Shown here: in pieces, positions 32,850 through 42,268 of the stretch
How positions within the stretch are numbered: the first letter of the stretch is position 1
Layout of the letters: every line of letters starts with the position of its first letter
NCBI RefSeq assembly: GCF_028435365.1
Contig: NZ_JAGTJJ010000017.1
Span: forward strand, 1-64,000
Direction of reading: 5' to 3'
Source: Polyangium jinanense
GTDB taxonomy: Bacteria; Myxococcota; Polyangia; Polyangiales; Polyangiaceae
DNA length: 64,000 bases
Position numbers and translations under genes: made by a program
The notes under the pieces: generated by a model
Databases searched by the model: none
Told to the model about the DNA's origin: nothing
Seen by the model: only the letters and a program-made list of their open reading frames with translations

Positions 32850-34202
32850 ATGACGGCCGATCTGGCTGATACTCCAACGCCCATGCCCCCCGATCGGCTG
32901 CGAATCGTCATCGGCCTCGCGAGCGCGCTCGGGCTCGCCGTGCTCCTCGCGCAGCCGAAGGTGAAGGCGCTCGAGCAGCGCTTCGGCGTCACCGTCCTCA
33001 TCTCCGCGGGCGTGCCGTTCCTTGCGATGGGCGCAGTCTTCTCGCTCGACAGCGTGGGCATCTTGACGCCGCAGGTCCTCATCGACCTCAAGCCCGCGTT
33101 CGAGTTTGGCCTCGGCTGGGTCGGGTTCATCGTGGGCTTGCACTTCGACGTGCGCAAACTCGACGCGCTGCCTGCGTCGCTCGGCCCCGTCATCGTGCTC
33201 GAGTCCGTCGTCCCGATGCTCACGACCGCGGGCTTCTGCGCCATGGCGCTGCTCGGCATGGGTGTGCCGTGGGAGCGAAACGCCTTCGCGCGTGACGCCC
33301 TCGTGCTCGCGGCCTGCGCCGCGCCGAGCGCGCCGATCAGCATGGAGCTCTGGGAGCGCCGCGTCGGCCGCAAGGCCGCGCGCATGATCGACGAGATCAC
33401 GAGCCTCGACGAGGTCACGGGCCTCGCGCTCCTCGGCGTCGTTGCGATCCTCTTCCGCCCGGAGAACGACACGACACGCTGGGTCTTGCCGGCGTCGGCG
33501 TGGCTCCTCCTGACGCTCGGCCTCGGCGGCGTGCTCGGCATCCTCACGTACGTCCTCCTGCGCGGCGCGCGCAACGCGGCCGAGGAGCTCACGCTCCTGC
33601 TCGGCGCGGTCGCGCTCTCCGCGGGCGTCGCGGGCTACCTCGCGCTCAGCGTCCCCGTCGTCTGCGCGATCGCGGGCGCCTTGCTCGCGAACCTCCCGAT
33701 CCGCGATCTCGAAGGTTTGAAGAAGACGCTCCTCGACGTCGAGCGCCCGATCTACCTGATCTTCCTTCTCGTCGTCGGCGCGACGTGGCGGCCGCTCGAG
33801 TGGCAGGGCTGGCTCCTCGCGACCGCGTTCGTCCTCGCGCGCGTCGCGGGCAAACGCCTCGGCGCGATCTGGTCGAAGCGCGTGGGCCCGAAGGAGCTGC
33901 CGAGCGCGCGCATGCTGGCGCTCGCGCTCGCGCCGCAGAGCCCGAGCGCCATCGTCCTCATGGTCAGCGCGGCGACGCTGTACCACGGCTACGGCCCCGA
34001 GCGCGTCCGCTGGGCCATCAACGCCGTGATCATCGGCGGCGTGCTCACCGAGGTCGTGGTGCGGATGCTCGAGTGGCGGCGCCGGCGCACCGGCGTGGAT
34101 CTCACCCCGATCCCGCCCACCCGCGTGCAGGCCCCGGAGGCGCCGAGGCCCCAGGTTGACGAAGCTCCGGTCATCACGACGACCCCGGAGGGCAGCGCGT
34201 GA
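32850..34202 (+). CDS. Antiporter-type membrane protein, first of a pair
   Basis: 450 aa from the ATG at 32850, which follows GGGAGG very closely; another start at 32883 is possible. About 12 membrane helices give a Na+/H+ or cation/proton antiporter-like protein (CPA family fold): VGFIVGLHFDVRKL, LAACAAPSAPISMELW, SLDEVTGLALLGVVAIL, VPVVCAIAGALLANLP and LAPQSPSAIVLMVSAATL. A soluble tail of about 45 residues ends the protein. The next gene codes for a related antiporter and its start overlaps this stop by 4 bp, so the two are made together. Confidence 0.85.
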   Translation: MTADLADTPTPMPPDRLRIVIGLASALGLAVLLAQPKVKALEQRFGVTVLISAGVPFLAMGAVFSLDSVGILTPQVLIDLKPAFEFGLGWVGFIVGLHFDVRKLDALPASLGPVIVLESVVPMLTTAGFCAMALLGMGVPWERNAFARDALVLAACAAPSAPISMELWERRVGRKAARMIDEITSLDEVTGLALLGVVAILFRPENDTTRWVLPASAWLLLTLGLGGVLGILTYVLLRGARNAAEELTLLLGAVALSAGVAGYLALSVPVVCAIAGALLANLPIRDLEGLKKTLLDVERPIYLIFLLVVGATWRPLEWQGWLLATAFVLARVAGKRLGAIWSKRVGPKELPSARMLALALAPQSPSAIVLMVSAATLYHGYGPERVRWAINAVIIGGVLTEVVVRMLEWRRRRTGVDLTPIPPTRVQAPEAPRPQVDEAPVITTTPEGSA

Positions 34203-35569
34203 TCCGCGCAGCGCTCGTCCTCGCGCTCGTCGCCGGCATCTCCTTCGCCGCGCGCTCCTTCTTGCCCGCCGACGCCACGATCACGGGCTCGGGCGCGGCG
34301 CTCGCGTTTGGCTTTTTGCTGATCGCGGCGATGCAGACGGGGCACATCTTCCACGATCTCCGTTTGCCGCACCTCACGGGCTTCATCCTTTGCGGCGCGA
34401 TCTTCGGCCCCGAGGTGCTCCGCCTCATCACGCCGTCGATGCTCGGCGACCTCACGCTGGTGAAGAAGGTCGCGGTCGGGCTCATCGCACTGAACGCCGG
34501 ATGCGAGCTCAACTTCGCGCGCCTCCGCCCGAAGATCCGCAGCATCGGCCTCGTTTCGATCTTCGGCCTCCTCACCGAGTTCGTCCTTCTCTTCGGCCTC
34601 TTCGCGTTCGTCCTCAAGCGCATTGACTTCACCGCGGACATGACCTCGGCGCAGCGCCTCGCGGTCGCGCTCATCTGCGCCACCGTCCTCTGCGCGCTTT
34701 CGCCGGCCGTCGTGATGGGCATCCTCAAGGAGACGCGCGCGGTCGGCCCGCTCAGCGAGATGTGCCTCTCGATCGTGGTGCTCGCGGATCTCGCGGTCGT
34801 CATCGCCTTCTCGTTCACCGAGTCCGTGGCGCGCGCCGTGTTCCCGCCCGAGGCTGCGGCAAGCGGCGCGGGCGGGCACTCGATTTTCGGCGCCCTCGCG
34901 GTGCACATCTTCGGCTCCATCGCGACCGGCATTGCCGTCGGCCTCATCTCGGCGCTCTACATTCGCCGTGTGGGCCAGCGCATCGGCCTCTTCGTTTTCG
35001 CCGTCCTCTTCGTCGTCGCCGAGATCGGCGGCGCCCTGCACCTCGACCCGCTGCTCGTTGGCCTCTCCGCGGGCCTCTTCCTGGAGAACATCAGCCCCGT
35101 CAGCGGCCACGAAGTCATCCACGAGACCGAGGTCGCGGCGATGCCCACCTTTGCTGTCTTCTTCGCGGTCGTCGGCGCCGAGGTACACCTGCACGCCTTC
35201 TTCACGGTCGCGCCCTATGCGGCCATGGCGGCGCTCACCCGCGCGGCGGGCATCTACGCCGGCGCGCGCTTCGGCGCTCGCGTCGCGAAGGTCGATCCCG
35301 AGGTCGCGGCCCGCATCCCCTTCGGCATGTTCCCGCAGGCCGGCGTCGCGATCGGCCTCGCGAACCTCGTCGCGAACTCGTTCAAGCCGTGGGGCCAGGC
35401 CGCATCCACGCTCATCCTCGGCACGATCGTCATCAACGAGATGCTCGGCCCCGTCCTCTTCCGCATCGCCCTCGCGCGCGCGGGTGAGATCAGCAAGAAG
35501 CGTGAAGCAAGCCTCCTCGATCTGCCCTCGCACGCCCCCACGCCTGAGGCCGACGTCGAGGCCACGTGA
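34199..35569 (+). CDS. CPA2-type cation/H+ antiporter, second of a pair
   Basis: 456 aa, about 12 helices. Recognisable features: LPHLTGFILCGAIFGPEVLRL, GLIALNAGCELNF, ATVLCALSPAVVMGILKE, the pair LADLAVVIAFSF and GVAIGLANLVANSF. The fold is that of cation/H+ exchangers that keep cytoplasmic pH and ion balance. It starts with GTG inside the end of the previous gene (4-bp overlap), so both proteins should be translated in equal amounts and may form a heterodimer. The two proteins are similar in fold but differ in the ion-binding region, suggesting separate roles. Confidence 0.88.
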   Translation: MIRAALVLALVAGISFAARSFLPADATITGSGAALAFGFLLIAAMQTGHIFHDLRLPHLTGFILCGAIFGPEVLRLITPSMLGDLTLVKKVAVGLIALNAGCELNFARLRPKIRSIGLVSIFGLLTEFVLLFGLFAFVLKRIDFTADMTSAQRLAVALICATVLCALSPAVVMGILKETRAVGPLSEMCLSIVVLADLAVVIAFSFTESVARAVFPPEAAASGAGGHSIFGALAVHIFGSIATGIAVGLISALYIRRVGQRIGLFVFAVLFVVAEIGGALHLDPLLVGLSAGLFLENISPVSGHEVIHETEVAAMPTFAVFFAVVGAEVHLHAFFTVAPYAAMAALTRAAGIYAGARFGARVAKVDPEVAARIPFGMFPQAGVAIGLANLVANSFKPWGQAASTLILGTIVINEMLGPVLFRIALARAGEISKKREASLLDLPSHAPTPEADVEAT

Positions 35570-35635
35570 CGCGAAGCTCGCGCGCGTGGCCTTTGCGCCG
35601 GGCTTCCCTGTAACATCGCCGCCGGAGGACGAGAG

Positions 35636-36805
35636 GTGACGAGCGCATTCGATCCGGGGCCTTCGGGCGACACGTTCCCGTGCGGCCAGTGCGGCGCGAA
35701 GCTCGGCTACGACGCCGGCGCGCAGGCCATGAAGTGCCCTTATTGCGGCTTTCAGCAGGCCATCCCGCAGGCGACCGGGGGCCTCGTCCGCGAGATCCCG
35801 ATCGAAGAGGGCATGCGCCTCGCCGCGCGTGGCTACGGCACGCCGGTCGCGCAGGTGAGCTGCCGCGAGTGCGGCGCGACGGTCAACGTCCCGCCGGGCG
35901 AGCAGACCGCGACGTGCACGTTTTGCCGCTCCCACCAGGTCCTCGCGCAGGAGTCCGCGGGCACGGCGATCCGGCCCGAGTCCGTCGTCCCTTTCAAGGT
36001 CGACAAGAACAACGCGAACCATCGCTTCGAAGAGTGGCTCGGCTCGCTCTGGTTCCGCCCGAACGACCTCAAGAAGATGGCCAAGGTCGAGGGGTTTGCC
36101 GGCGTGTACGTCCCTTACTGGACGTTCGACGCGCGCGTCGACTCCTCGTGGACCGCCGAGGCCGGCTACCATTATTACGAGACCGAAACGTACACGGACG
36201 AGCAGGGCAACCGTCAGACGCGGCAGGTGCAGAAGACGCGCTGGGAGCCGGCGCGTGGCCGTCGCACCGACGCCTTCGACGACGTGATCGTGTGCGCCTC
36301 GAAGGGCCTTCCCGAGAACCTCGGGGATGACTTCCGCACCTTCAACACGCGCGAGCTCACGCCCTACCGACCCGAGTTCCTCGCCGGCTGGCGCGCCGAG
36401 TCCTACGCGATCGATCTCATGCCCGCGTGGCAAACGGGGCAAACCATCATGGCCTCCACCCAGCGGAGCCGCTGCGGGAGCGACGTTCCGGGCGACGAGC
36501 ACAGGAACCTGCACGTCGACAACCACTTCTCGTACGTGACCTTCAAGCACGTGCTCTTGCCCGTGTGGATCGCGGCCTATCGGTACCAGGACAAGCCCTA
36601 CCAGTTCCTCGTGAACGGACAGACCGGCGAGGTGATCGGCAAGGCGCCGTATTCGTTCTGGAAGATCTTCTTCTTCGTTCTCTTCCTGGTCGCCCTCGTC
36701 GTGGGCATCGCCGTCGTCGTGAAGGGCCAGAAGAGCGGTTCGTCGTCGGACGAGCGCACGCCGGCGACCTCGCCCGCGAAGGCCCCCTCGCGAAGCCGTC
36801 GCTAG
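35636..36805 (+). CDS. Zinc-ribbon membrane protein
   Basis: 389 aa. The N-terminus has two zinc-ribbon-type motifs: FPCGQCGAKLGY ... MKCPYCGF, and VSCRECGATVNV ... ATCTFCRSH. A middle domain follows (VVPFKVDKNNANHRFEEWL, GFAGVYVPYWTFDARVDSSWTA) and then a single membrane helix near the C-terminus (about residues 338-362) with a short cytoplasmic tail. It resembles an uncharacterised family of TFIIB-like zinc-ribbon membrane proteins seen in many bacteria. The GTG start at 35636 is preceded by GGAGG. It lies between the antiporters and the M16 peptidases. Confidence 0.8.
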   Translation: MTSAFDPGPSGDTFPCGQCGAKLGYDAGAQAMKCPYCGFQQAIPQATGGLVREIPIEEGMRLAARGYGTPVAQVSCRECGATVNVPPGEQTATCTFCRSHQVLAQESAGTAIRPESVVPFKVDKNNANHRFEEWLGSLWFRPNDLKKMAKVEGFAGVYVPYWTFDARVDSSWTAEAGYHYYETETYTDEQGNRQTRQVQKTRWEPARGRRTDAFDDVIVCASKGLPENLGDDFRTFNTRELTPYRPEFLAGWRAESYAIDLMPAWQTGQTIMASTQRSRCGSDVPGDEHRNLHVDNHFSYVTFKHVLLPVWIAAYRYQDKPYQFLVNGQTGEVIGKAPYSFWKIFFFVLFLVALVVGIAVVVKGQKSGSSSDERTPATSPAKAPSRSRR

Positions 36806-36876
36806 GTTCTTCTCTCCGCACCTCTGGCCGCGCTCGCCGCTTGCAATCGCGGGCCGACGGGGCACGCTCTCCGGCC

Positions 36877-38295
36877 ATGCGATCGATCCGTCCGCCCCTT
36901 CGAAAGCGCCGCGCGCGAGCCGCGGTGCTCCTCGCCTCTGCGCTCGCGTTCGCCGCGCCGCTCGCTTCGCCCTCGTTCGTCGCGACTGCTCGTGCCGAGC
37001 AGAAGGCCGAGATCAAGGTCCCGTTCGAGAAGTACACGCTGCCGAACGGCCTCACGGTGATCCTGCACGAGGATCACGCGCTGCCGCTCGTCGTGGTGAA
37101 CACGATGGTGAAGGTGGGCTCGCGCTTCGAGGAGCCGAAGCGCACGGGCTTCGCGCACCTCTTCGAGCACCTCATGTTCATGGGCACGCGCCGCGCGCCG
37201 CCCAAGATGTTCGACACGTGGATGGAGTCCGAGGGCGGCTGGAACAACGCGTGGACCAGCGAGGACCGCACGGACTACTTCGACGTCGGCCCTGCGCACA
37301 CGCTGAAGCTCTTGCTCTGGCTCGAGGCCGATCGCTTCTCCTCGCTCGCCGACGAGATGACGAAGGAAAAACTCGACGTCCAGCGCGAGGTCGTGCGCAA
37401 CGAGCGACGCCAGCGCACGGAGAACGAGCCTTACGGCAAGGTCGAGTTGCGCCTCCCCGAGCTGCTCTTCCCCGCGGATCATCCCTACCACCACCCGGTG
37501 ATCGGCTCGCACGAGGACCTGCAGGCCGCGACCGTGGACGACGTGAAGGGCTTCTTCAAGCGCTGGTACGTTCCGAACAACGCCTCGCTCGTGGTCGCGG
37601 GGGACTTCTCGCCGGCCGAGATCAAGCCGGTCATCGAGAAGTGGTTCGGCTCGATCCCGTCCTCGCCCGTGCCCGCGGCGCCCCCGGCGAAGCCCGTGAA
37701 GCTCGACAAGGTCGTGCGCGACACGCTCACGGACAAGGTGGAGCTCGGCAAGGTCGTGATGGCGTGGCACAGCCCCGCGCGGTACGCGCCCGGCGACGCG
37801 GAGCTCGACCTGCTCAGCGTAATCCTCACCGACGGCAAGGCGAGCCGGCTCTACAAGGCGCTCGTCTACGACAAGGCGATCGCGCAGGAGGTCTCGGCCT
37901 ACCAAGCGTCCGGAGATCTCGGCTCGTACTTCCTCGTCGAGGCCATCGCGCGCCCCGGCGTGACCCTCGCCCAGCTCGAAGCCGCGATCGACGAGGAGAT
38001 GAAGAAGATCACGAACGAGGCCGTGAGCGCGGCGGAGATCGCGCGCGCAAAAAACCAGTTCGAGACGAGCTTCGTCTCGCGGCTGCAGTCGGTCACCGCG
38101 CGCGCTTCCATGCTGAACCAGTACGAGACGTACGTCGGGGATCCGGGCTTCGCCGAGAAGGATCTCGCGCGCTACCGCGGCGTCACGCCGGAGTCGCTCC
38201 AGCGAATCGTGAAGAGCCACCTCGACCCGAACGGCCGCGTGATCATCCACGTGGAGCCCGAAAAGAAGACGAACGGCGCCGGAGGTGCCCCGTGA
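36877..38295 (+). CDS. M16-family zinc metallopeptidase (active subunit)
   Basis: 472 aa with a signal peptide (AAVLLASALAFAAPLASPSFVATARA). The inverted zinc motif HLFEH lies at about residues 95-99, and the third zinc ligand glutamate lies about 77 residues later (VVRNERRQRTENEPY). PNGLTVILHEDHALPLV and the two alpha/beta halves of the family are intact. The enzyme should work in the periplasm or outside. The stop overlaps the GTG of the next gene, a related protein that lacks the zinc motif, so they probably form a two-subunit peptidase like the mitochondrial processing peptidase or bacterial PqqG/PqqF-type pairs. Confidence 0.92.
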   Translation: MRSIRPPLRKRRARAAVLLASALAFAAPLASPSFVATARAEQKAEIKVPFEKYTLPNGLTVILHEDHALPLVVVNTMVKVGSRFEEPKRTGFAHLFEHLMFMGTRRAPPKMFDTWMESEGGWNNAWTSEDRTDYFDVGPAHTLKLLLWLEADRFSSLADEMTKEKLDVQREVVRNERRQRTENEPYGKVELRLPELLFPADHPYHHPVIGSHEDLQAATVDDVKGFFKRWYVPNNASLVVAGDFSPAEIKPVIEKWFGSIPSSPVPAAPPAKPVKLDKVVRDTLTDKVELGKVVMAWHSPARYAPGDAELDLLSVILTDGKASRLYKALVYDKAIAQEVSAYQASGDLGSYFLVEAIARPGVTLAQLEAAIDEEMKKITNEAVSAAEIARAKNQFETSFVSRLQSVTARASMLNQYETYVGDPGFAEKDLARYRGVTPESLQRIVKSHLDPNGRVIIHVEPEKKTNGAGGAP

Positions 38296-39896
38296 GGTTT
38301 GCCAAGAAGTCGGCCTTGCTCTCGCTCGCCGCGGTGACGGCGCTCGCCGCGTGCGGCGCCGAGCCGCAGGTTCAGCCGGCCGATCCGACGACGAAGGAAA
38401 CGACCCCGCCCGTCGCCGAGACGAAGCCAGCGGCATCCGCGGTGGACCTGCTCGGCCCGAAGCCGGAGCTTCCGCCGAGCCGTCCGTTCACACCTCCCGC
38501 CGTCGAGACGTTCACGACCAAGAACGGCCTCTCGGTCTGGCTCGTGGAGAAACACGGCTTGCCGCTCGTGTCGGCGGTGCTCGTCGTGCGCGGCGGGTCC
38601 TCGGCCGATCCGGCGAACCAGCCCGGCCTGATGCACATCACGACCGACATGCTCGACGAGGGCGCCGGCAAGCGCAGCGCCGTCGAGGTGTCGAGCGGCA
38701 TCAACGACCTCGGCGCGACGCTCGCGCTCGGCACGAGCGCCGACGCGAGCGTCGTTTCGCTCACGGTGCTGAAGAACAACTTCAACGCGGCGTTCGGCAT
38801 CTTCTCCGATGTCGTCGCGCGGCCGCACTTCGACGCGAAGGAGTGGAAGCGCGTCTCGGAGCTCTGGCAGAACAACCTGAAGAAGCGGTCCGACGAGCCG
38901 ATGAGCGTCTCGCGCGTGATCAACGCCGCGGTGCTCTTCGGCCCGGACACGCCCTACGGCCACCCCGCCGATGGCTCGCTCGAAGCGGCGGCGAAGCTCG
39001 ATCTGCCCACCGTGAAGCGCTTCTACACGGAGAGCTTCCGCCCCGATCGCGCGGTGCTCGTCGTGGCCGGCGACATCTCCCGCAAGGAGGTGACGGACAT
39101 CGTCGACGCGCAGCTCGGCGCCTGGAAAGCGCCGCCCGCGAAAGCCGCGCCGAAGCAGGCGGACTTCCCGGGCCCGCGCGCTGCTTCGGCGCGCCCGAAG
39201 CTCGTGCTCGTCGATCGGCCCGGCGCCCCGCAGTCCGTCATCGCGGTCGTGCGCGATGGCGTGGCCGCGAACGATCCCACGCTGCCGCGGCTCGAGCTCA
39301 TCAACACGGCGCTCGGCGGCTCGTTCACGTCGCGGCTCAACATGAACCTGCGCGAGGAGCATCACTGGGCGTACGGCGCGGGCTCGACGTTCCAGGAGAG
39401 CCGCAACAAGGGCGGGTTCTGGGCCATCGCCTCGGTCGAGACGCCCGCGACGGGCGTCGCGTTGAAGGAGATGCTGAGCGAGCTGACGAAGATGGCGGCT
39501 TCCGGGCCGACGGCGGAGGAGCTGGAGAAGGCGAAGGCGCAGGATCGCGCCGACCTCATGCAGACCTACGAGACCGTGAGCGGCACGGCGCGCAGGCTCG
39601 CGACACTGGCGCGGCTCGGGCTCTCGCCGTCGCACGACAGCGAGGCGACCCGCGCGCGGCAGAGCGCGACGCTCACGGAGGTCACGGCGCTCGCGAAGAC
39701 GCACGTGGATCCGGCGTCGGCGACGGTGATCGTGGTGGGCCCGCGCGATGCGGTCGGCCCGCAACTCGCGACGCTCAGCCTCGGCGAACCCGAGCTCTGG
39801 GATCCGGAGGGCAAGCCGGCGAATGCGGCGGCGAAGCCCGCGGACAAACCGGCCGCGAAGGCCGCGGACAAGCCGGCACCGAAGAAGGGCAAGTAG
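38292..39896 (+). CDS. M16-family lipoprotein lacking the zinc motif (partner subunit)
   Basis: 534 aa. A GTG at 38292 overlaps the previous stop and GGAGG (38281-38285) stands 6 bases upstream. The signal ends in a lipobox (LAACGAE), so it is a lipoprotein. The M16 fold is clear (TFTTKNGLSVWLVEKHGLPLVSAVLVVRGGS, RPDRAVLVVAGDISRKEV), but the HxxEH position reads HITTD, so it should not bind zinc. An Ala/Lys/Pro-rich tail ends the protein. In M16 pairs the inactive partner binds the substrate and completes the chamber. A strong hairpin terminator follows the stop. Confidence 0.92.
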   Translation: MRFAKKSALLSLAAVTALAACGAEPQVQPADPTTKETTPPVAETKPAASAVDLLGPKPELPPSRPFTPPAVETFTTKNGLSVWLVEKHGLPLVSAVLVVRGGSSADPANQPGLMHITTDMLDEGAGKRSAVEVSSGINDLGATLALGTSADASVVSLTVLKNNFNAAFGIFSDVVARPHFDAKEWKRVSELWQNNLKKRSDEPMSVSRVINAAVLFGPDTPYGHPADGSLEAAAKLDLPTVKRFYTESFRPDRAVLVVAGDISRKEVTDIVDAQLGAWKAPPAKAAPKQADFPGPRAASARPKLVLVDRPGAPQSVIAVVRDGVAANDPTLPRLELINTALGGSFTSRLNMNLREEHHWAYGAGSTFQESRNKGGFWAIASVETPATGVALKEMLSELTKMAASGPTAEELEKAKAQDRADLMQTYETVSGTARRLATLARLGLSPSHDSEATRARQSATLTEVTALAKTHVDPASATVIVVGPRDAVGPQLATLSLGEPELWDPEGKPANAAAKPADKPAAKAADKPAPKKGK

Positions 39897-39917
39897 AAGG
39901 CGCTGGGTGGGGAGAGG

Positions 39918-39954
39918 AAAGGCCCGGTCGACGTGGTGTCGGCCGGGCCTTTTT
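39918..39954. terminator. Strong bidirectional terminator hairpin
   Basis: A 15-bp stem (39918-39932 with 39938-39952, one T-G pair) with a GTGGT loop and a T run at 39950-39954 on the plus strand, and an A-rich left edge giving T residues on the minus strand. It lies between convergent stops at 39896 and 39958. Confidence 0.85.
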
Positions 39955-39957
39955 CGT

Positions 39958-40569
39958 TCACGGCACGGTCGGGACGAAGTCGACCGGGCTTGTCGGGGCG
40001 CCGTTGTGCAGGACGCCGTTGCCGAACCAGTACACGAAGCGCGGCTGCGGCACGCCGTCGATGAGGACTTCGAGGCGGAGGATCGCGCCGGGCGTCGTGC
40101 TGATCTCGAGCGCGTCGTAGTCCACGCCCGTATCGACGTGCAGATCGACCGTCCCCGCGGCTTCATTGATGTTCACGTGGTCGGCGCCTTCGAGATCGTC
40201 CGTCGTGATGGCGTCGATCGTCGAGCTCGTGTCGACCGACATGAAGATGTCCATCGGGCAAACCGCGCCGGAGAAGCTCGTGTCGCAGGTCGTCCAGACC
40301 CGGTACACGCCGCTCGAGTAGTACTCGACGAACACCCCCACGCCGTCGCCCGGGACCGCGTCGAGCTGGACATCGGTCTCGATGCTCATCTCCATCGGCA
40401 CCTCCGAGGGCCGCGGGCCGTCGTCGATGATCACCGTATCGTCATCGTCGTCGTCGACGATGATGCATCCCGTCGTGGTGCTCCCCAGGCCGACGCAGGC
40501 GACGAGCCCGAGAACGGCCGGCCACACCGTCAGTGAACCAAGCTTCACGTTGCGTAGAAAAGAAGGCAT
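39958..40569 (-). CDS. Small lipoprotein with Asp-rich start
   Basis: 203 aa from the ATG at 40569, which has CAGGAG upstream; the longer open frame to 41286 is an antisense shadow. The signal ends at TTTGC, and the next residues IIVDDDDDD are extremely acidic. The rest has a beta-rich feel (VGVFVEYYSSGVYRVWTTCDTSF) with no recognised family. It is likely a surface lipoprotein. It lies just downstream of the DUF6600-like gene on the same strand. Confidence 0.75.
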   Translation of the reverse strand: MPSFLRNVKLGSLTVWPAVLGLVACVGLGSTTTGCIIVDDDDDDTVIIDDGPRPSEVPMEMSIETDVQLDAVPGDGVGVFVEYYSSGVYRVWTTCDTSFSGAVCPMDIFMSVDTSSTIDAITTDDLEGADHVNINEAAGTVDLHVDTGVDYDALEISTTPGAILRLEVLIDGVPQPRFVYWFGNGVLHNGAPTSPVDFVPTVP

Positions 40570-40621
40570 CGGGCGTGCTCCTGTTCGGCGGTTTCGCAAG
40601 AGACGGGCCAAGATCAGCGGG

Positions 40622-42031
40622 TTACCGCCCTCGCCGCGGCGACGGCGAGAACGAACGCGACGGCGACGACGACGAACGCGACGGCGACGACGAACGCGAG
40701 GGCGAGATCGAAGGTCGCGAGGGCGAGGCCGAGGGCCGCGACGGCGAGACCGAGGGACGCGAGGGCGAGACCGACGGCCGCGACGGCGAGGCCGAGGGAC
40801 GCGACTCGGTCGACGGGCGCGACTCGGTCGCTGGCCGCGAGGGCTTCGGCGAGGAGGCGGCCGGCCTCGACGGCGCGACCGCGGGGCGCGAGGGCGAGGC
40901 GCTCGGCGTGGACACCTCGGGGCGGCTGCCACGCACGTCACGCGGGCTGACCTCGCCGCGCGGGCTGCGATCGACCTGCACGCCACGACCCTCGGCATGC
41001 GCGCCGTTGGCCCTGGAAACGGACGGCGCGGCGACGAGCCCGCGCGACGGGGCCGGCATCGTCTTCGCCTGCGCCGTCGTGCTGCGGCGCGAATAAGCGA
41101 CCGCGCGCGCATCGGGCGCCGAGCGTTTTTCCGGGGCAGCCCCGGAGGGGATCTTCGCCTCGGCGAGCGTGGGCGAGGCCGGGCGATACGACGAACGCGC
41201 GTTTGCGCCGCCGCCACCGCCGCCCGCCGTGGGTTGGGCCGGGCGATACGGGCGCGAATGCGCGCCGATGCGGCGAACGACGTCACGATCCCGCACGACG
41301 TACGTGTGCACGTGGCGGTGGAAGACGTAGCTCGACGGGCAGAACACGAACGCCGACGACGGCGTCACCCACACGTTCACCGCGGAGCCGCCGAACCAGT
41401 ACCAGGTCGGCGCCATCGGAGCCCAGCCGACGTAGCCATAATCCGTCATGCGCCACGTGACCCACGCGGGCGCATACACGCGGCCCGGGATCCAGCCCCA
41501 GCCGCGACCGCCGATCCAGGTCCAGCGACCGTAATGGAACGGGATGTAGCCCCAGTCGTAATCGCTGACCCACATCCAGTTGCTGTCGGCGTCGAGCTCC
41601 CAGTGGCCCGCGGTCTGATACGGCGCGAAGTCCGATCCGACGACGCTCGCGCTCGGCACCCAGACCGTGCCGTACGTGCCATCGTCGACCCACGTGCCGT
41701 AGGCCGCGAGCGGCTCGCGGAAATCGTTGAGCGCGGCCGGATCCGTGTCGACGTATTCGTCGGCCGACACCGACACGCTGACCTGCGCGTCCACGGCTTG
41801 CGTGGGCTGGAAGCCAGCGGCATTCGGGGCGGTGTTCTCCTCGGGCGCGTCGCTCGTCCAGCCCTGGGGCAGGCCCGCGGGTGTATCCGCTTGGACTGCC
41901 AGAGGTGTGAACGAAAGTGCTGCCGCGAGGAGCGACAGCGCGACAGAAGTGAAGCGACGCCCTGGCAAGGCGGGCCGGGGCGCGGGGCGATCGTTGCTGG
42001 GCGACGTCTCGGCAAAGCGCATGGCGTTCAT
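40622..42031 (-). CDS. DUF6600-like protein with repetitive C-terminus
   Basis: 469 aa. A signal peptide (VALSLLAAALSFTPLAVQA) is followed by Trp/Tyr-rich repeats typical of the DUF6600 family (GTWVDDGTYGTVWVPSAS, GHWELDADSNWMWVSDYDWG, FHYGRWTWIGGRGWGWIPG, GYVGWAPMAPTWYWFGG). After a Gly run the C-terminal third is low-complexity SPSRPS repeats, basic and Ser/Pro-rich. The protein is probably exported; the function of the family is unknown. It is divergent from the OmpA-type gene at 42269. Confidence 0.82.
   Translation of the reverse strand: MNAMRFAETSPSNDRPAPRPALPGRRFTSVALSLLAAALSFTPLAVQADTPAGLPQGWTSDAPEENTAPNAAGFQPTQAVDAQVSVSVSADEYVDTDPAALNDFREPLAAYGTWVDDGTYGTVWVPSASVVGSDFAPYQTAGHWELDADSNWMWVSDYDWGYIPFHYGRWTWIGGRGWGWIPGRVYAPAWVTWRMTDYGYVGWAPMAPTWYWFGGSAVNVWVTPSSAFVFCPSSYVFHRHVHTYVVRDRDVVRRIGAHSRPYRPAQPTAGGGGGGANARSSYRPASPTLAEAKIPSGAAPEKRSAPDARAVAYSRRSTTAQAKTMPAPSRGLVAAPSVSRANGAHAEGRGVQVDRSPRGEVSPRDVRGSRPEVSTPSASPSRPAVAPSRPAASSPKPSRPATESRPSTESRPSASPSRPSVSPSRPSVSPSRPSASPSRPSISPSRSSSPSRSSSSPSRSFSPSPRRGR
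40640..40860. repeat. Low-complexity repeats coding for the SPSRPS tail
   Basis: Short imperfect tandem units of 12 to 18 bases (GAGGGCGAG, GACGGCGAG) encode the basic Ser/Pro/Arg-rich tail of the DUF6600-like protein. Such tracts can change in length by slippage. Confidence 0.7.
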
Positions 42032-42268
42032 GATGATGGGACCTCGTCGAAGCAGTTGCCAGAGCGGAAGCGCTCGTCGCTACGGTCTTGCAAACGTCGT
42101 TCCGCGCCGTGATCCCTTGGACGGGCGAGGGGCGGGATCGTTGCTGCGCCTCGTGATCTCGGCCCGCGGGGCGCTCAGAGGTCGGGGCGCGAACCTGCCT
42201 GCGCAGGATCTTCGTTCCGATGCAGGTCCCAGTTCCAACGGCCCCTGCAGTGCATGTAAGGTGGCCCC

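Noticed and set aside
33989..36865. Minus-strand frame of 958 codons opposite antiporter and zinc-ribbon genes
   Set aside because: Spans several real genes and gaps and has no domain; typical antisense frame in high-GC DNA.
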